Positions 49,930 to 61,612 of a DNA stretch of 64,000 nucleotides are shown piece after piece. The notes under the pieces are model-generated. The model ran no database searches, was not told where the DNA came from, and saw only the letters and a list, made by a program, of their open reading frames with translations. A program made the translations under genes and the position numbers. Every line of letters begins with the position of its first letter. The first letter of the stretch is position 1. Origin of the DNA: Agapetus fuscipes (Eukaryota > Arthropoda > Insecta > Trichoptera > Glossosomatidae); assembly GCA_951799405.1 (NCBI GenBank), contig OX637354.1, forward strand, positions 1,922,001-1,986,000, written 5' to 3'.

Positions 49930-50370
49930 AGGTAAGTTGCGGACATTGAGTAATAACATAGAGGAGCAGAAACTAGCTTACAGGATTGATACATACCATA
50001 GCCTAGTTACATTTGTCTCAGTCCTGTCAAACGTTGCATTGGTGTAGTCATACGAAATAAGGCCATTTTGTCCTAATTCATTTTGTGTTTCGACACCCAA
50101 TTATAACACATGCCATAATGTCTTTAATTACAATGCCTTTTCCTTTAAATCCATCAATTTTAGCGATCACAATATTTATAACGCGTGTTATCTGTCAACT
50201 GGTAGCCATTATTGTTCGCAATAGTACCAACTTTCTAGGAACATTTTTAGATTCGCCTGAGTTTTTTTTTTACACATGGAAATGCAACTGTGAAGTTCTT
50301 TGTTCTCTTTCTTACTAATGGCCATTTTCGTAAGTATATTTTCGTTAAAATAATTATAGTCTACTGATAT
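49930..50370 (+). repeat. Repeat R, long copy
   Basis: Shares the gaggagcagaaactagctta, tgtcaaacgttgcattggtg, acacatgccataatgtc and gaagttctttgttctctttc blocks with the inverse copy at 34745-35165 and shorter pieces at 59955-60005 and 61150-61310. Confidence 0.6.
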
Positions 50371-50990
50371 TGTTGCGGACGCAGCGAGCTTCAAATTATT
50401 CGTGTTAAGCTAATGAAGGTCCTTCTTAGGGCAACTACTTAAAGTACGATAACTGTGGCTACCTCGGAATATGTAATGTGAAATGTGGACCCTTAATAAA
50501 GAAACACTTCAACTTCAGGGTCCACCATCACAAATACCGGGGGAGCTCTTAGTTTAGTAATTAATTGACAAAAATGTAGATTTGACTCGATTGTTCCAAC
50601 ACTCCCACGCCCCATCCCTAGTTTTCGTTCCCATCCCTATTTGTGAGAATTCCCGTTATCCTTTGTCCCGTTATCCCTATTGTTTCCTAGAATATAAATA
50701 TGCGTATGTTCTTTGAAATAAATCACTTGTTCTCCGACTTCCGACTCTTACTTCTACTCTCCGCTTTCTTCAGAACTTCGACCTGCTACTTTTCCGGACC
50801 AATTCTTCACATCTTCGATACGACAACGACCCACCGCTTTGCCCCCTGACATCGAGATTTGGAATTCTTGGAAAGGCAGCTGCCTTACAACCAGCTGACA
50901 GAGGAACAGTGAAGAGAAGACGGATCCAGTCCACCCGCGCCTGTAGAGCGTCAGCTACAGATATCATAAATCAATGGTTACGGCACTGCT
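50371..50990 (+). mobile_element. LTR-retrotransposon remnant (candidate)
   Basis: Contains aaggtccttcttagggc, which recurs in the Gypsy LTR at 22806. An aataaa lies at about 50494. A second promoter-like stretch at 50690-50760 has gaatataaatatgcgtatg followed by aataaatcacttg, as in LTR R regions. No gag or pol remains. Boundaries are not resolved. Confidence 0.4.
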
Positions 50991-51180
50991 GTGGGAGTGA
51001 CTGACCGTGGGGCATCTACTCGTACCCACACAGTGAGATCACATGAGTAAGATCTGCTCCCTGACCCCAACCAAGGCATCTGCACTCACACCAACTCAGC
51101 CAACAAACGCACAATACAGTGGAACCTCTACTCTCATTACACTCATACAATTTACGAGTGTCTTGATTATCGTCTGCTGT

Positions 51181-51648
51181 TGACCGGTCCGTAGTTCAGT
51201 GGTAACACTTTGGACTCGTGAATGAAAGGTTGCGGGTTCGAAACCCAGCGGAGCACAAAAAATATACCATTTATATTTTCAAATTTGCTCTTCCCTAGGT
51301 TGAAAAACCAAAGGTCCATCCAGCCTTACAGCAACTGGGTCTTGCTTGAGAATTGGCGCTCTGTAGCGACGACGAACAAGCTCGTAAAAAGGTCGATAGC
51401 TCAATTGGTAGAATGCTTGCATTCCATGCCGAGAGCAAGGGTTCGATCACAAGGTTTACTCAGCCTTCACAATAAATGAGAACCAGCCCCCTCGGAAGCT
51501 GGGAAATCCCCACTTCAACTGAAAGTGGTTGGTGTGAGGCCGGCCCCCTCACCCGTAAAAATAAATAGATCCCGAATCGCCACATGCGACCCCTTCGGAG
51601 ATAACGCAGGCAAGAAGTTTCACTATATGTGTAGCTTAGTTGCGTATG
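51181..51648 (+). mobile_element. Composite SINE (SINE-2 + SINE-1 dimer), plus strand, best copy
   Basis: SINE-2 head gaccggtccgtagttcagtg at 51181, B-box gggttcgaaaccc, and body to gcgacgacgaacaagctcgt. At 51388 aaaaaggtcgatagctcaat begins the SINE-1 head. Its B-box gggttcgatcaca is joined straight to aggtttactcagcc. SINE-1 body follows to tatatgtgtagcttagttgcg. Confidence 0.88.
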
Positions 51649-52702
51649 TCACACTTACCAAGTATATTGCTTTGCTGAGAGAGTGTTATGTTAAAAAGGA
51701 AGAGCTATTTCCAGGATGTTCCTAGGACATTTACTCCTGGCTAGCTCTCATCATCATTATACTCAGGGCGTGGGAATTCATTCTAGTGGTATTGCATGTT
51801 GGGAACGGTTGCATAAATTTAAACATGATTTGAAATGAACAAAAGAGGGGTTATTAACCTAAGTTGTTAACATGGGAAATTGAAGTGAGAACGAAGAAAA
51901 TGGTCAGACCTGAGCTTTGTCACTAACAACTATTCCGCTGGCTGGAGTCTCGCCATGAATATAAAGATGGGGCGAGTTTACAAAAACTCGGGAGGCAATG
52001 ATCACGGGTCAGAAGTGAATCAACTGTTGTACTATACTCAGTAGGAGCATCTCAAATTCTAGGTCATAAGTCATATGTTAAGACGCTCAGAATCACTTTG
52101 CATTTTTGTTTGTAAATTTAAAACCCTCGAGCCCTAAACCCTCACGGCTATAATCTTTCAGTAATTTCTGAGCCTCCTTTGCTTTGTGTAAACACTTGGG
52201 AAAGTGTTGCTTCTCGGGAGGGCCTTCTGCCACTCGTATCTCACATAACTTTTGCATGCGAGTCCTGTGACACATCCCCGGATGGGATGGATATACAGGG
52301 CGTGGGTCAGTGGAGGGGAGACTGACCCTGAGAGAAGGTGTTGCACCATACTGGGCAAATGTAACTCTGAACCGAAAATGGATAAATAAATAAACCGAAG
52401 TTTGTATTAAATTGAACCCGTCATTCATAACAATATCCTGGCAACTTGGATTACAGATAGACCGCTTTGGTTTTCGTACGATTCGCCTCTTTTCGAATAG
52501 TACGCAAGTTGAACTGTTGACATGGCGAGGGCACAATACGACGCGGAAACATAAAATAGAATGGAGTCAATCAAACACACATTTGTTATATTCCGCAAGC
52601 GGGGCATTCTCTCGTCTTGTGCAGGCAGTGCGTGCCTATTCGTTCCCGTAGTGCTTGTTAGTCATATGTCCATGAGAGGTAATTTCATAAAATAATAATA
52701 AT
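51649..52702. other. Intergenic DNA, no gene supported
   Basis: A 147-codon frame on the minus strand (52093-52536) has no recognisable domain and mixed composition. An (aat)n run at 52693-52707 abuts the following LINE. Confidence 0.35.
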
Positions 52703-53968
52703 AATAATGGACAAGTGTGTTCGAGATGCTAGACTTGATGATTGTGGATTAATGATAGGAGAGAGCAAAGTAAGCGTTCTACTGTATGCGGATGATGCAG
52801 TCCTTGTATCTGATTCAGCAGTGGAATTGCAAATGATGCTCTCTAGATTGAACGAAGCTTTGAAAGGTAATAATTTGAAGTTGAATGCAAGAAAGACGAA
52901 AGTTTTGATTTTTGAAAGAGATGATTAAAAATTTGAATTATGAATTTAAAATTAATGGAATGAATGTTGATGTTGTAAATGAGTTTGTATATTTGGGATG
53001 TAAGTTTGAAAAAGATGGAAGAATGGCCGGTGAATTTGAAAGAAGAATAATGAAAGGCAGGTGTGTACTGGGTGCGACCGCTTGCATCGCCAGGAACCAA
53101 AATCTCTCAAAAAATGTTAGATTGGCGGTGCACGGTGGTATACTAGTGCCAACCTTGATGTATGGAAGTGAAGCCTGGACGGTGAGTGAAAGGGAAATTA
53201 GTAAAGTCCATACAGTAGAAATGGACTATCTAAGAAGTATGATTGGGAAAAAACGAAGTGACAGGGTGAGGAATGATTTTGTAAGAGAAGAATGTGGTGT
53301 AAGGGAAAGTGTGAAAGTGAAGATTAAAAGAAGTATGTTAAGATGGTTCGGGCACTTGGAGAGAATGAGTGATGAAAGATTGACGAAGAAAGTATATGTT
53401 GCTACAATAGATGGATGTCGTGGTAGAGGAAGACCGAGAAAAGTATGGAAGGATCAAATCTCTGAAATAGCGAATGAATGGGATATCCAGAGTCATAATA
53501 AAAGGAGGACTTGTATGAAAAAGGTTATGACTCTGGATGAAATGAAAGAAGTATGCAAGGACAGGAAGAAGTGGCGGCTAATCTGCAATGTTGATTTCTA
53601 ATGTTGGTGTATTCATTTGCTACATTTTTTGCATAGGAAATTTTTGACTTTTTTTGTATAGATTTCTTTGTAAGGTTTTGTTCTTTTTTATATTTTTAAA
53701 TGTAATTTATTATTCATATTCCTTGACTTATAGGTTGGTATGAGGCTGACCACCCATACTGTAAAAAATGGTTCACTTTGCCAATGTCACCCCTGTTTCA
53801 GGGAAGGTCGGCAAAAGTTGTGGGGCTTATGTTCATTTGAGGTTTGGATTTTATTTGTAAGTACACATTCAGCATTTGTAAGCGCGAACTACACTTGTTG
53901 GTTTGTGGGCATACATCTGAGAGCTTTAAATGAATATATCTTTGCAACTTAGATTATAGATTATAGAT
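52703..53968 (+). pseudogene. LINE family A, 5'-truncated RT with full 3' UTR
   Basis: Begins with MDKCVRDARL and the RT block LLYADDAVLVSD (YADD near 52788). A frame change near 52925 is followed by 229 open codons: FVYLGCKFEKDGRMAGEFER, LVPTLMYGSEAWTVSEREIS, MLRWFGHLERMSDERLTKKV and MKEVCKDRKKWRLICNVDF, ending at 53601. The 3' UTR continues to attatagattatagattata at 53968. This is the reference copy for the many tails listed. Confidence 0.88.
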
Positions 53969-53974
53969 TATAAT

Positions 53975-54367
53975 CATCATATTAGGATGATTTATTTCGT
54001 GAGCGGTTTTTGTGTGTATCACACCTCAAGAGCCCTCTGCGAGCTTGGTCGTCGCTGTAGAAAGCGCCAATTCTCAAGCAAGACCCAGTTGTGTTAAAGT
54101 TGGATGGACCTTTCAGTGACCGGTCTTTGGTTATGAATTATTCAACCCAGCGAACAGCACATTTGGAATTATAAATGGTATGTTTTTGTGCTCCGCCGGG
54201 ATTCGAATCCACAACCTTCCATTTACGAGTCCGAAGTGTTGCCACTGGACTACGGACCGGTCCAAGGAATGCCAACAACACGCGGTGTACCTAGCGGTCA
54301 CCCATCCAAGTAGCATCCGCGCCCAATCTGATGAGAACCGGTGCTTTCAACATCGTATCGTCGTTGA
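53975..54367 (-). mobile_element. SINE-2 with 5S rRNA-derived module, second copy
   Basis: On the minus strand the 5S-like part spans 54367-54269 (gtcaacgacgatacgatgtt, gctacttggatgggtgaccg, caccgcgtgttgttggcat), with about 20 bp of the central region deleted. ccttggaccggtccgtagtc and the full SINE-2 follow, down to gtgagcggtttttgtgtg near 54000. Confidence 0.88.
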
Positions 54368-54925
54368 CAATGTTCATGTGGGCAATGTTTGCATGTGTAC
54401 TGGACAAAATAATGTGTCTTATTAAAACTGGAACTTTATTTGAAAAATATTTAATACAACTCTTACATTACCTAAAGTTTTAAACTTTCGCTTTCACTTT
54501 CATGGTCGCTGTTCAATGATATAGTTTTTCTCGGGGTGCCCCGTCCGCGTCGCTTCGAACCTTGAAAATGTTCACCGCTCGAGGGAATGAAACGTCGGCA
54601 AACAAAATTACTGCGAAAAGAACTATATCACCTTACATTACCGTTTTTATTTACGTTTTTTTCTTGGCTCAGATCGTGTAGAATGTGATTCTTAAGACAA
54701 TATCATTGAAAGGTCATCTTTGACTCACATAGTGGATAAGCCATGCATGTGAACTGGGCAAATGTGTCTTATTAAAACTTGAATTTGATGGTACAATTAT
54801 TTAAAACTCTCTCATTATCGAGTTTTATGTTTTTTTCTTAGCTCAGATTGTGTAAAATGTGATTGTTTAAGAGAATTTCATTGAAAGGTCATATTTGAAT
54901 CAAATGGTGGATACGTCAATCAAGC
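54365..54925 (+). repeat. Diverged direct repeat with a MITE insertion
   Basis: atgtgtcttattaaaact, ttcttggctcagatcgtgtag and atttcattgaaaggtcat-type blocks each occur twice, about 350 bp apart (54410-54710 and 54760-54900). The first copy is longer by the MITE at 54517-54630. Confidence 0.65.
54517..54630. mobile_element. Small TIR element (114 bp)
   Basis: Starts tgatatagtttttctcg and ends cgaaaagaactatatca; imperfect 17-bp TIRs. Absent from the second copy of the surrounding direct repeat, which supports insertion. Confidence 0.65.
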
Positions 54926-55364
54926 ACTGGGGGGGGGGGGTGTATTGGGAACGCATGAATATGATGAGCGGCAATGGGCCGAGCAGCGATCCTTGTGGTA
55001 CTCCACAGGCCAATGCGAAAACAGTCAACAGATAATGATGGAACTTGTTGTAAATAGGAAATAACTAAGGGACGCCACTAAATTAGAAATGATCTTGAAA
55101 TAAATAATACAATTAATTGGTCGTATACTGTAATGTATCCTGCCGCCGTTCCACTAGGGGTGGCCGGTATCTCCGCAGATGCGTCTCCACCGTTTTCTAT
55201 CCTTGCACACAGTAGTAACGTAAGAAAGAACAAAGAAGGAAACTATTGACCACTGAATATAAGCCCGGAAGAACAGGATCAAGCATCTAAATCTGGCCGT
55301 GAAAGCCTAAAAACTTTTATAATAACTTTCATGACAACACATACATTCATATTATCTCTAACGA

Positions 55365-55860
55365 TGATGATGGGTTAGTGACTTCTTTATAGCGCCGTTT
55401 CATGATGTAGTCACTCCAAGGACGCTTGTGCATGTGATGCCAAAAAATTGCTTGTATTCAGTGCATTTCGGAACTGTCCATGGTCCTCTAGCTCTCTCAC
55501 ATGATGCGGCAGGCGGTTCCAGGCCTAGCCAGGCTTAAGCGCCCTTGGGGTGACTACATCACGAAACGGCGCTATAAAGAAATCATCAACTCATCATCAT
55601 CAGAGGACCAGCAACTGCAAATGCACGCTCTCCAAACACTGTGTTTACTCTTCTGATCGGCTCCAATACGTGACTTGGCTCCGGTTTCTTGCCGAGGGTC
55701 ACGGGCTTGATTAAATCAGCGAGATGTTTGGGTGTCTTTTTAAATAAAGCTTTGTGGACCATCGAGCACACTTCATCTTTCATTTCACACTTCATCGAGC
55801 GAGTCGACGCGCTCTGGGACGCGGAGCCAGTGAAGCTTCTGGAGAAGAGGAGGAATGTGA
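55365..55860 (-). pseudogene. CR1/Jockey-like LINE fragments in inverted arrangement
   Basis: 55586-55860 on the minus strand reads QKLHWLRVPERVD, KHLADLIKPVTLGKKPEPS and RRVNTVFGERAFAVAGP. Copies of its 3' end (gcgccgtttcgtgatgtagt and tagctctctcacatgat) lie on both strands at 55370-55600, head to head. Confidence 0.7.
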
Positions 55861-56370
55861 GTAAATTTCGACTGACCTACGATCATGCGAGCACATGCAT
55901 TGACAAGCACTTAGGCCTCTACTTGAGCGCTCTGATTGGAGTATTTGCATGGAAAGCAGACCGCAAATGTAACAGGTATATTTGTTTTAAAAGATCTCAC
56001 GTAATATTGTTAATAAAATCGCACGAAATAGTCGTTGTTTATTGGTGTTTTAAACAATTTGTTTGTGATATCCATTAGCGGGGTAATTTTCCATGAGATA
56101 AACAACACAATGTTATTATTTGTCCTTGTTTACTGTTTACACTGATAATTCCTGGAACGCGTGCACATGCCCAGCCAGCAGGCGAGACAACAATTCCCAG
56201 AGTTTATATTTTTAAAGTAAGCCAATACTCCAAAAATAATTATTTCAATATTGATGAATGAGGTCGGGAGTGCGAAAATAAACCTCATCAGTCGGCCGAG
56301 ATCCTTCCAAATCTGACCGCAAAAACAGCTAGTCTCTCATCCATACAAAGTTTTATTTTTATTTATTTTT
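55861..56370. other. Intergenic DNA, probably LINE-derived at its left side
   Basis: The exon-like frame ending at about 55980 continues the LINE domain on the opposite strand; nothing else recognised. Confidence 0.35.
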
Positions 56371-56606
56371 ACGGGGCTCTTCTTAGACATTTTAGTCGTC
56401 GGTTGAGCCCACGCTTTGACAAACTAATGATGCCTGGGCTGGAAGTTTCATAACCGCGGGCATTCTTACCTACCGAATTTTGGTAATATTTGTATGAAGA
56501 CTGTTCACTTGCGGCCGTCTTGGATTGACAGGTCTTCATACAAATGCATCATTAGTTTGTCAAAGCGTGGGCTCAACGGACGACTAAAATGTCTAAGAAT
56601 GTGGAG
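56371..56606. mobile_element. MITE (family E), copy 3
   Basis: ggggctcttcttagacattt to aaaatgtctaagaat with the tcggttgagcccacgctttg arm and its inverse. Confidence 0.8.
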
Positions 56607-57350
56607 GTTAAATCTAAAACACACGTATTGCATGTTGTAAGCACGTTGTTTTAATGCAAAATAAGATAATACACCAACTAACTTAATTGGTTGAATCTGC
56701 AAAATAACTCAAAGACTATACAATTTTCGCTTGGGTTAAATACAAACAAAATTATTTCAGAGAAAGATCAAATGACCCATTTCAGTTTGACGTCTATACG
56801 AGTACCTACATTCAAAAGTAATTTAACACTCATTAATATTTTTCGCAATTAATATCAGTATTGATATTTTTAAGTTTTTTGCTAGATTATCTTTTTAATT
56901 AAAATGCCATTATTTATTTTTACAGAATTTATATCACAATTTATTTTTCACATAATACAATTTATTTCACAACTTGACAATCACTGTTTAAAGGTGTTAT
57001 TCAGCGAATTACTCTCTTGCGACTCTCCTGTCCGTACCATTTTGATCTCTTTTATAATGAACCCGAGGGATCTTTCTCGCATTTAGTAGATTATTCCACC
57101 ACCAGAATGTTATGTACACACACTAATACAATTCACTATAACTTCCAGATGGTTCTGTCTAACGTGTATATGTGTGCTTGGTCAAGTTCGCAACAATATG
57201 TATTTGTGTGTTTTCCTTAGTGATATTTTGTGAAAAATAAAAAATAAATATACATAGATATGCTTTCTTCCATTCTTTTTTTTATTTACGCAAGATTTTG
57301 TACTCGATGAACTAGAACCTTCCATGCCTGATGAACAGTGCACGTATATG
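56607..57350. other. AT-rich intergenic DNA
   Basis: No gene or repeat recognised; short frames are hydrophobic by composition only. Confidence 0.4.
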
Positions 57351-57359
57351 AACAAGATT

Positions 57360-57625
57360 AAACCACGATCTATAACCCAAGTTGCAAAGATACATAAACA
57401 TTAAATAATTCATATTTAACGCATGCCCACAGACAGACACGTGTAAGATCTCAATTACAAACGCTGCATGTGAACTAATAAATTCAAATCCAAACCTCAA
57501 ATGAACATTAACTTTTCAACTCCTGCCGCCTTTTTCTGAAACCGAGGTGGCATCTTGCAAAAGAGAAGCAAGTGTTTACAGCGTGGGGGGTCAGCCTCAT
57601 ACCAACCCACAAGTCAAGGAACTTC
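57360..57625 (-). repeat. LINE family A 3' tail
   Basis: tataacccaagttgcaaaga, cagacacgtgtaagatctc, ctgccgcctttttctgaaac, agcctcataccaaccca. Confidence 0.65.
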
Positions 57626-57712
57626 AGGATATCTTGTACGTATTGCTGGAAGTACATCATACATACGAGTATATTATTTTATTACTTGTATTTTGATGTG
57701 AATGTGCCCAGG

Positions 57713-58318
57713 GGTGGAAGTCTCGATGACCGTCGATAAGTCTTACCATATTTATTTAAAGATAGGACGGAATAAAACATGACGGTGCCTGAACAGCTGA
57801 TCTTTGTTCCATATAAAATGGATCAGTTGTTGATTCGCCTCCATGTTTTATTACGTTCAATTAAAAAAAAAATAGGCTGATTTACTTGGTGATCGCTGTT
57901 TTTGTGTGTATCACACCTCAAGAACCCTCTGCGAACTTGGTCGTCGCTGTAGAAAGCGCCAATTCTCAAGCAAGACCTAGTTGCTGTAAAGCTGGATGGA
58001 CCTTTTGATGACCGGGCTTCGGTAAAGGTTTATGAATTTTTCAAACCCAGCGAAGAGCAAATTTGAAAATATAAATGGTATATTTTTTGTGCTCCGCCGG
58101 GATTCGAACCCACAACCTTCCATTTACGAGTCCGAAGTGTTGCCACTGTACTACGGAGCGGTCTATCTTCAAATAGATACGGTAAGATACAACATGACGG
58201 TGCCTGAACAGCTGATCTTTGTTCCATATAAAATGGATCAGCTGTTGATAGGCCTCCATGTTTGTATCTTGCAATAGATACGGTAAGATCTATCGACGCT
58301 CGTCGAGACTTCCCCCCC
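57713..58318. mobile_element. MITE family D copies with nested SINE-2
   Basis: Left end ggggtggaagtctcgatgac, right end cgtcgagacttccccccca. The central cctgaacagctgatctttgt segment occurs twice (57786 and 58203), so two partial copies are joined. A SINE-2 lies between them at 57870-58167. Confidence 0.7.
57870..58167 (-). mobile_element. SINE-2 copy, minus strand, full length
   Basis: Tail ggctgatttacttggtgatc at 57874, B-box (inverse) ccgggattcgaacccacaac at 58098, head to ctacggagcggtc at 58163. Confidence 0.85.
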
Positions 58319-58429
58319 AGCTGTATTTAGGTTGCGAAACTTGCATTCATTGACACGTCTCTTCAACTAGATGCTGCGGCCACTCAAATGGTGTTACCGT
58401 ACACATATTATAACGTATATTTAAACGGT

Positions 58430-59285
58430 CCGTAGTCTAGTATCTCGTGGTTAGCGCTTCTGACTCGTAAATGGAAGGTCTCGCGAGTTTAGAGCCCCAG
58501 AGGAGCACAGAAAATATACCATATTATATATTTTCAAATATGATGATGATGAGTTGATGATTTCTTTATAGCGCCGTTTCGTGATGCAGTCACTCCAAGG
58601 GCGCTTGTGCATGTGAGGCCAGAAATTTGCTTGTCTTCAGAGCATTTCGGAACTTTCCATAGTCCTCTAGCTCTCTCACATGATAATAATAAAATAATAA
58701 TAATTGGACAATTTGTATACAGCGCCGTTTAGTGGCACTAGCCACCCCAAGGGCGCTTTTATGTGTTGAAGCTTCTGTTAAACAAATGTGTCTTAAGCAA
58801 CTTCCTGAAACTGCCAACACTGGTCTCTGTTCTCAACTCCAGAGGTAGACTATTCCAGCAGGATGGACCAGCCGAATGATGTGGCAAATATGCTCTTTGC
58901 TGGGTTGAAAAATTCATGTCTTTACCAAAGGTCCCTCCAGCCTTACAGCAACTGAGTCTCGCTTGAGAATTGAAGTTTTGCGGCGGCGACCGAGCTCGTA
59001 AAAAGAGTGATCGATGGCTCAGTTAGTAGAATGCTTGCATTCTATGCCGAGAGCAAGGGTTCGTAATGATTTCCCGTTTCGGTGTTCATTTTAAATCCAA
59101 AATAAAATTTTGGCAAGGTTTACTCAGACTTCACAAAAAATGAGTAGGTACCAGCCCCCTCAGAAGCTGGGAAACCCCCACTTCAACTGAAGTGGTTGGC
59201 GTAATGCCCCCTTACCTGTACAAAATAATAGGTTTCACTCGCCACATGCGACCCCTAGGGGGAAACACAGCAAGGAGTTACACTT
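58430..59285 (+). mobile_element. Composite SINE (SINE-2 + SINE-1) split by a LINE fragment
   Basis: SINE-2 head ggtccgtagtctagtatctc at 58430. The insert 58543-58884 is flanked by CAAATATG (58535-58542 and 58885-58892). The SINE-2 body resumes, and at about 59000 ctcgtaaaaagagtgatcga leads into the SINE-1 head gatggctcagttagtagaat. SINE-1 body to 59285. Confidence 0.85.
58543..58884 (-). mobile_element. CR1/Jockey-like LINE 3' fragments inserted in a composite SINE
   Basis: Two LINE 3' ends with gcgccgtttcgtgatgcagt and gcgccgtttagtggcactag blocks. On the minus strand the second reads LLWSSTSGVENRDQCW-like sequence, then KLLKTHLFNRSFN-like residues. Bounded by an 8-bp CAAATATG duplication. 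Confidence 0.65.
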
Positions 59286-59533
59286 ACAGAGCTTTTCTTA
59301 GACATTTTGGTCGTCCGTTGAGCCCACGCTTTGACAAACTAATAATGCCTGGGCTGGAAGTCTCATCACCACGGTCATTCTTGCCTACCGAATTTTGGTA
59401 ATATTTGTGTGAAGACTAATCAGCTGTTCACTTCCGGCCATCTTGGATTGACATACATCTTCATAAAAATGCAACATTAGTTTGTCAAAGCGTGGGCTCA
59501 ACGGACGACTAAAACGTCTAAGAATAGCACCGT
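59285..59533. mobile_element. MITE (family E), copy 4
   Basis: cagagcttttcttagacatt to acgtctaagaatagcaccg; inserted at the 3' end of the composite SINE. Confidence 0.8.
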
Positions 59534-60060
59534 ATATGTGTAGGTTAGTTGATTATGGGGCACGGCGCATGCGGGGTTCGAACCGGCACTAGTTTCAACA
59601 ACGCAAAATCGAGTGCCAACCCTTATCCCTTCGACCATCCCAGCGACTTCCATCAGTGCTGTTCACAAAACGTGTCATCTATAATTCTAATCCATGGACC
59701 ATAGGTTTATTGTATGGGAAGTTGGTGTTGGGCGGAGGATGAGCCGTAGGTATATTTGATGTGTATGAACTTTCAGAGATAGCCATCTTGTGGTGGGCCA
59801 CATCCTCTGCAGTTTAAGTGAATCTCTAGAATTGCTGCATCTGGGTAAAGTACCATATGCAGTTAGAGTCTGTGCTAAGCAGGAAAGAGCCCAGTTTTGT
59901 TAAGAATGCCTGTGTGGTAAACTGAATGTGTGTGTGTGTGTGGAGATGGTGTCATTCATAGAGTAATAACACAGAGGAGCAGAAGCTAGCTTACTGCATT
60001 GATACCGTTACGAACGTATGAGTTCGTACGTGAGCCTAGGCACGCTGGTTGGTGTGTGTG
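59534..60060. other. Mixed repeat fragments
   Basis: Includes the gcgcatgcggggttcgaacc SINE-like B-box remnant near 59565, a (tg)n run near 59930, and a repeat R piece (gaggagcagaagctagctta) at 59970. Confidence 0.45.
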
Positions 60061-60911
60061 ACGTCTTTCGTATATTCATAATTCATAAGGTCTTTATTGT
60101 TTTTTATCAATATGTACAAAGTATTACAATAAAAATAAATTTTAAAAATCTAATTACAATAAATACTCCCCAAAGTAAGCATAGCTTGTGTTTTGGGGAG
60201 GATTCCAACTTATCTTAACTTAAAATTAATCACTTAATAGATAAAAATCATAAAAAACAAAAATAATATTATATACACCATTTAGTCATTTACTCAGCAA
60301 AAACAGAAAGACAAAAAATAAAATAAAATAACATAAAGAGGTAACATGTTTAAATAGAAAATACAGAAATAGGAATTATACATATATACACACATGTAGA
60401 TATATGAAAAAAAAATAACAAAAATAATAATGATAAGAATAATATACAAAAAACCAATCAAATATAAACACTCAACTATTTACACCTCTTTCAAATATTT
60501 GCTGATCATGTACTTAATGGCCCTAGGATCTGCGTGCTTATCATGCTTATACCTGGAAAAAAGTGCATTGTACCACCTTACACCCAAATAATCGTAGTGA
60601 TGTTGGCCGGTTGCTGTATTCTTTCTAGGAACTTTGATTATAAGCGACTCTCTACGCGATCTACCACTCGGGATTACAATATCCCCCGGATTATATCCGT
60701 GGATAAAGTAATCCTTATGAACTTGGTAGAGAGCCGCTCTCTTATACAATTGGTCAATTGTTAGCACCGGAAAGTCATGATATAATTGCAATGTGGAATA
60801 GTCGAAAGGCTTCAAAGGAAGTATAGTATGGAACAATGTTCCAATACTGTCTACTAGGAAGTATCTACATACCATGTTCTCGGACATGCAAGAATCGTCT
60901 CTGCCGCACAT
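60060..60911 (-). pseudogene. Non-LTR RT C-terminal region, 143 open codons with A-rich 3' UTR
   Basis: Minus-strand frame 60911-60480: PLKPFDYSTLQLYHDFPVLT, QLYKRAALYQVHKDYF, then RRESLIIKVPRKNTATGQHH, YDYLGVRWYNALF and YMISKYLKEV. Wording (Q..YKRAALY, YLGVRWYNALF) resembles the RNase-H-less C-terminus of Jockey/CR1-clade elements. The UTR towards 60060 is AT-rich. No RT catalytic block is attached. Confidence 0.5.
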
Positions 60912-61149
60912 ATAAATACGAGCAAAGATTATGTAGGACAGACAGAGTTGCTTTGACCATTGTAACGCGAAGACCTATAGGTACGCACAGAGTGAAGTGT
61001 TAAAACAGCATATTGTGAAAAATAAATATTGTACAATTAAATGGCAATTTCATTTAAAAGACATGGAGGTATATCGATGTTAAAAGTAACCCAAGCCAAA
61101 ACATAACAATTATTACATACTATAGTCTATAGTCCACATATTATGTTTT

Positions 61150-61310
61150 TTTTCCTTCTTTCAAATCCTATGCTTTCTTTCTTTCTGTATTTCGTGCTTC
61201 GACACCCAATCATAACACATGCCATAATGTCTTAGAATAATGCATTATTCCTTTAAAATTCATCAATTTTATCGATCACAAGATTTATAACGCGTACGTG
61301 CCAACATGCC
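61150..61310 (+). repeat. Repeat R fragment
   Basis: tttcgtgcttcgacacccaa, ataacacatgccataatgtc and tcgatcacaagatttataac. Confidence 0.6.
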
Positions 61311-61489
61311 TATGGTTGGTATGAAGCTCTGCAAAATTTGTAATGCAACAACAGTCGCTATCACAGTTTATGGCGGTGTTTCCAGTTCTTTGTGACAAGC
61401 AATAACCATGATTTAAAAAAAAAAAATTACTCATAATGTTCTTCAGCTGACGTTCCTTGTTCTTCCCCTGGACTTCCCTTCGTCAGGAC

Positions 61490-61612
61490 CGGTCGGATAC
61501 TCTGATCTCATAGCCAATAGAGCCAACTATACTGCATTTAGGCGCTTCTGCCAGTCGTACCATGAGTCCGCAACTGCGAGCTCTAGACCGGCCAGAGGAC
61601 GCCAGTTATGGC
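61490..61612. repeat. Segment duplicated at 3530-3655
   Basis: ctctgatctcatagccaatag, ggcgcttctgccagtcgtac and catgagtccgcaactgcgag are shared nearly base for base with 3540-3640. Class unknown. Confidence 0.75.

Noticed and set aside
52093..52536. 147-aa minus-strand ORF
   Set aside because: No recognisable domain; uneven composition and no splice context.
55790..55985. Exon-like plus-strand frame with ERVDALWDAEPVKLLEKRRN and a good donor at cag|gtatat
   Set aside because: The reverse strand continues a LINE C-terminal domain (QKLHWLRVPERVD then KHLADLIKP), which explains the open frame better.
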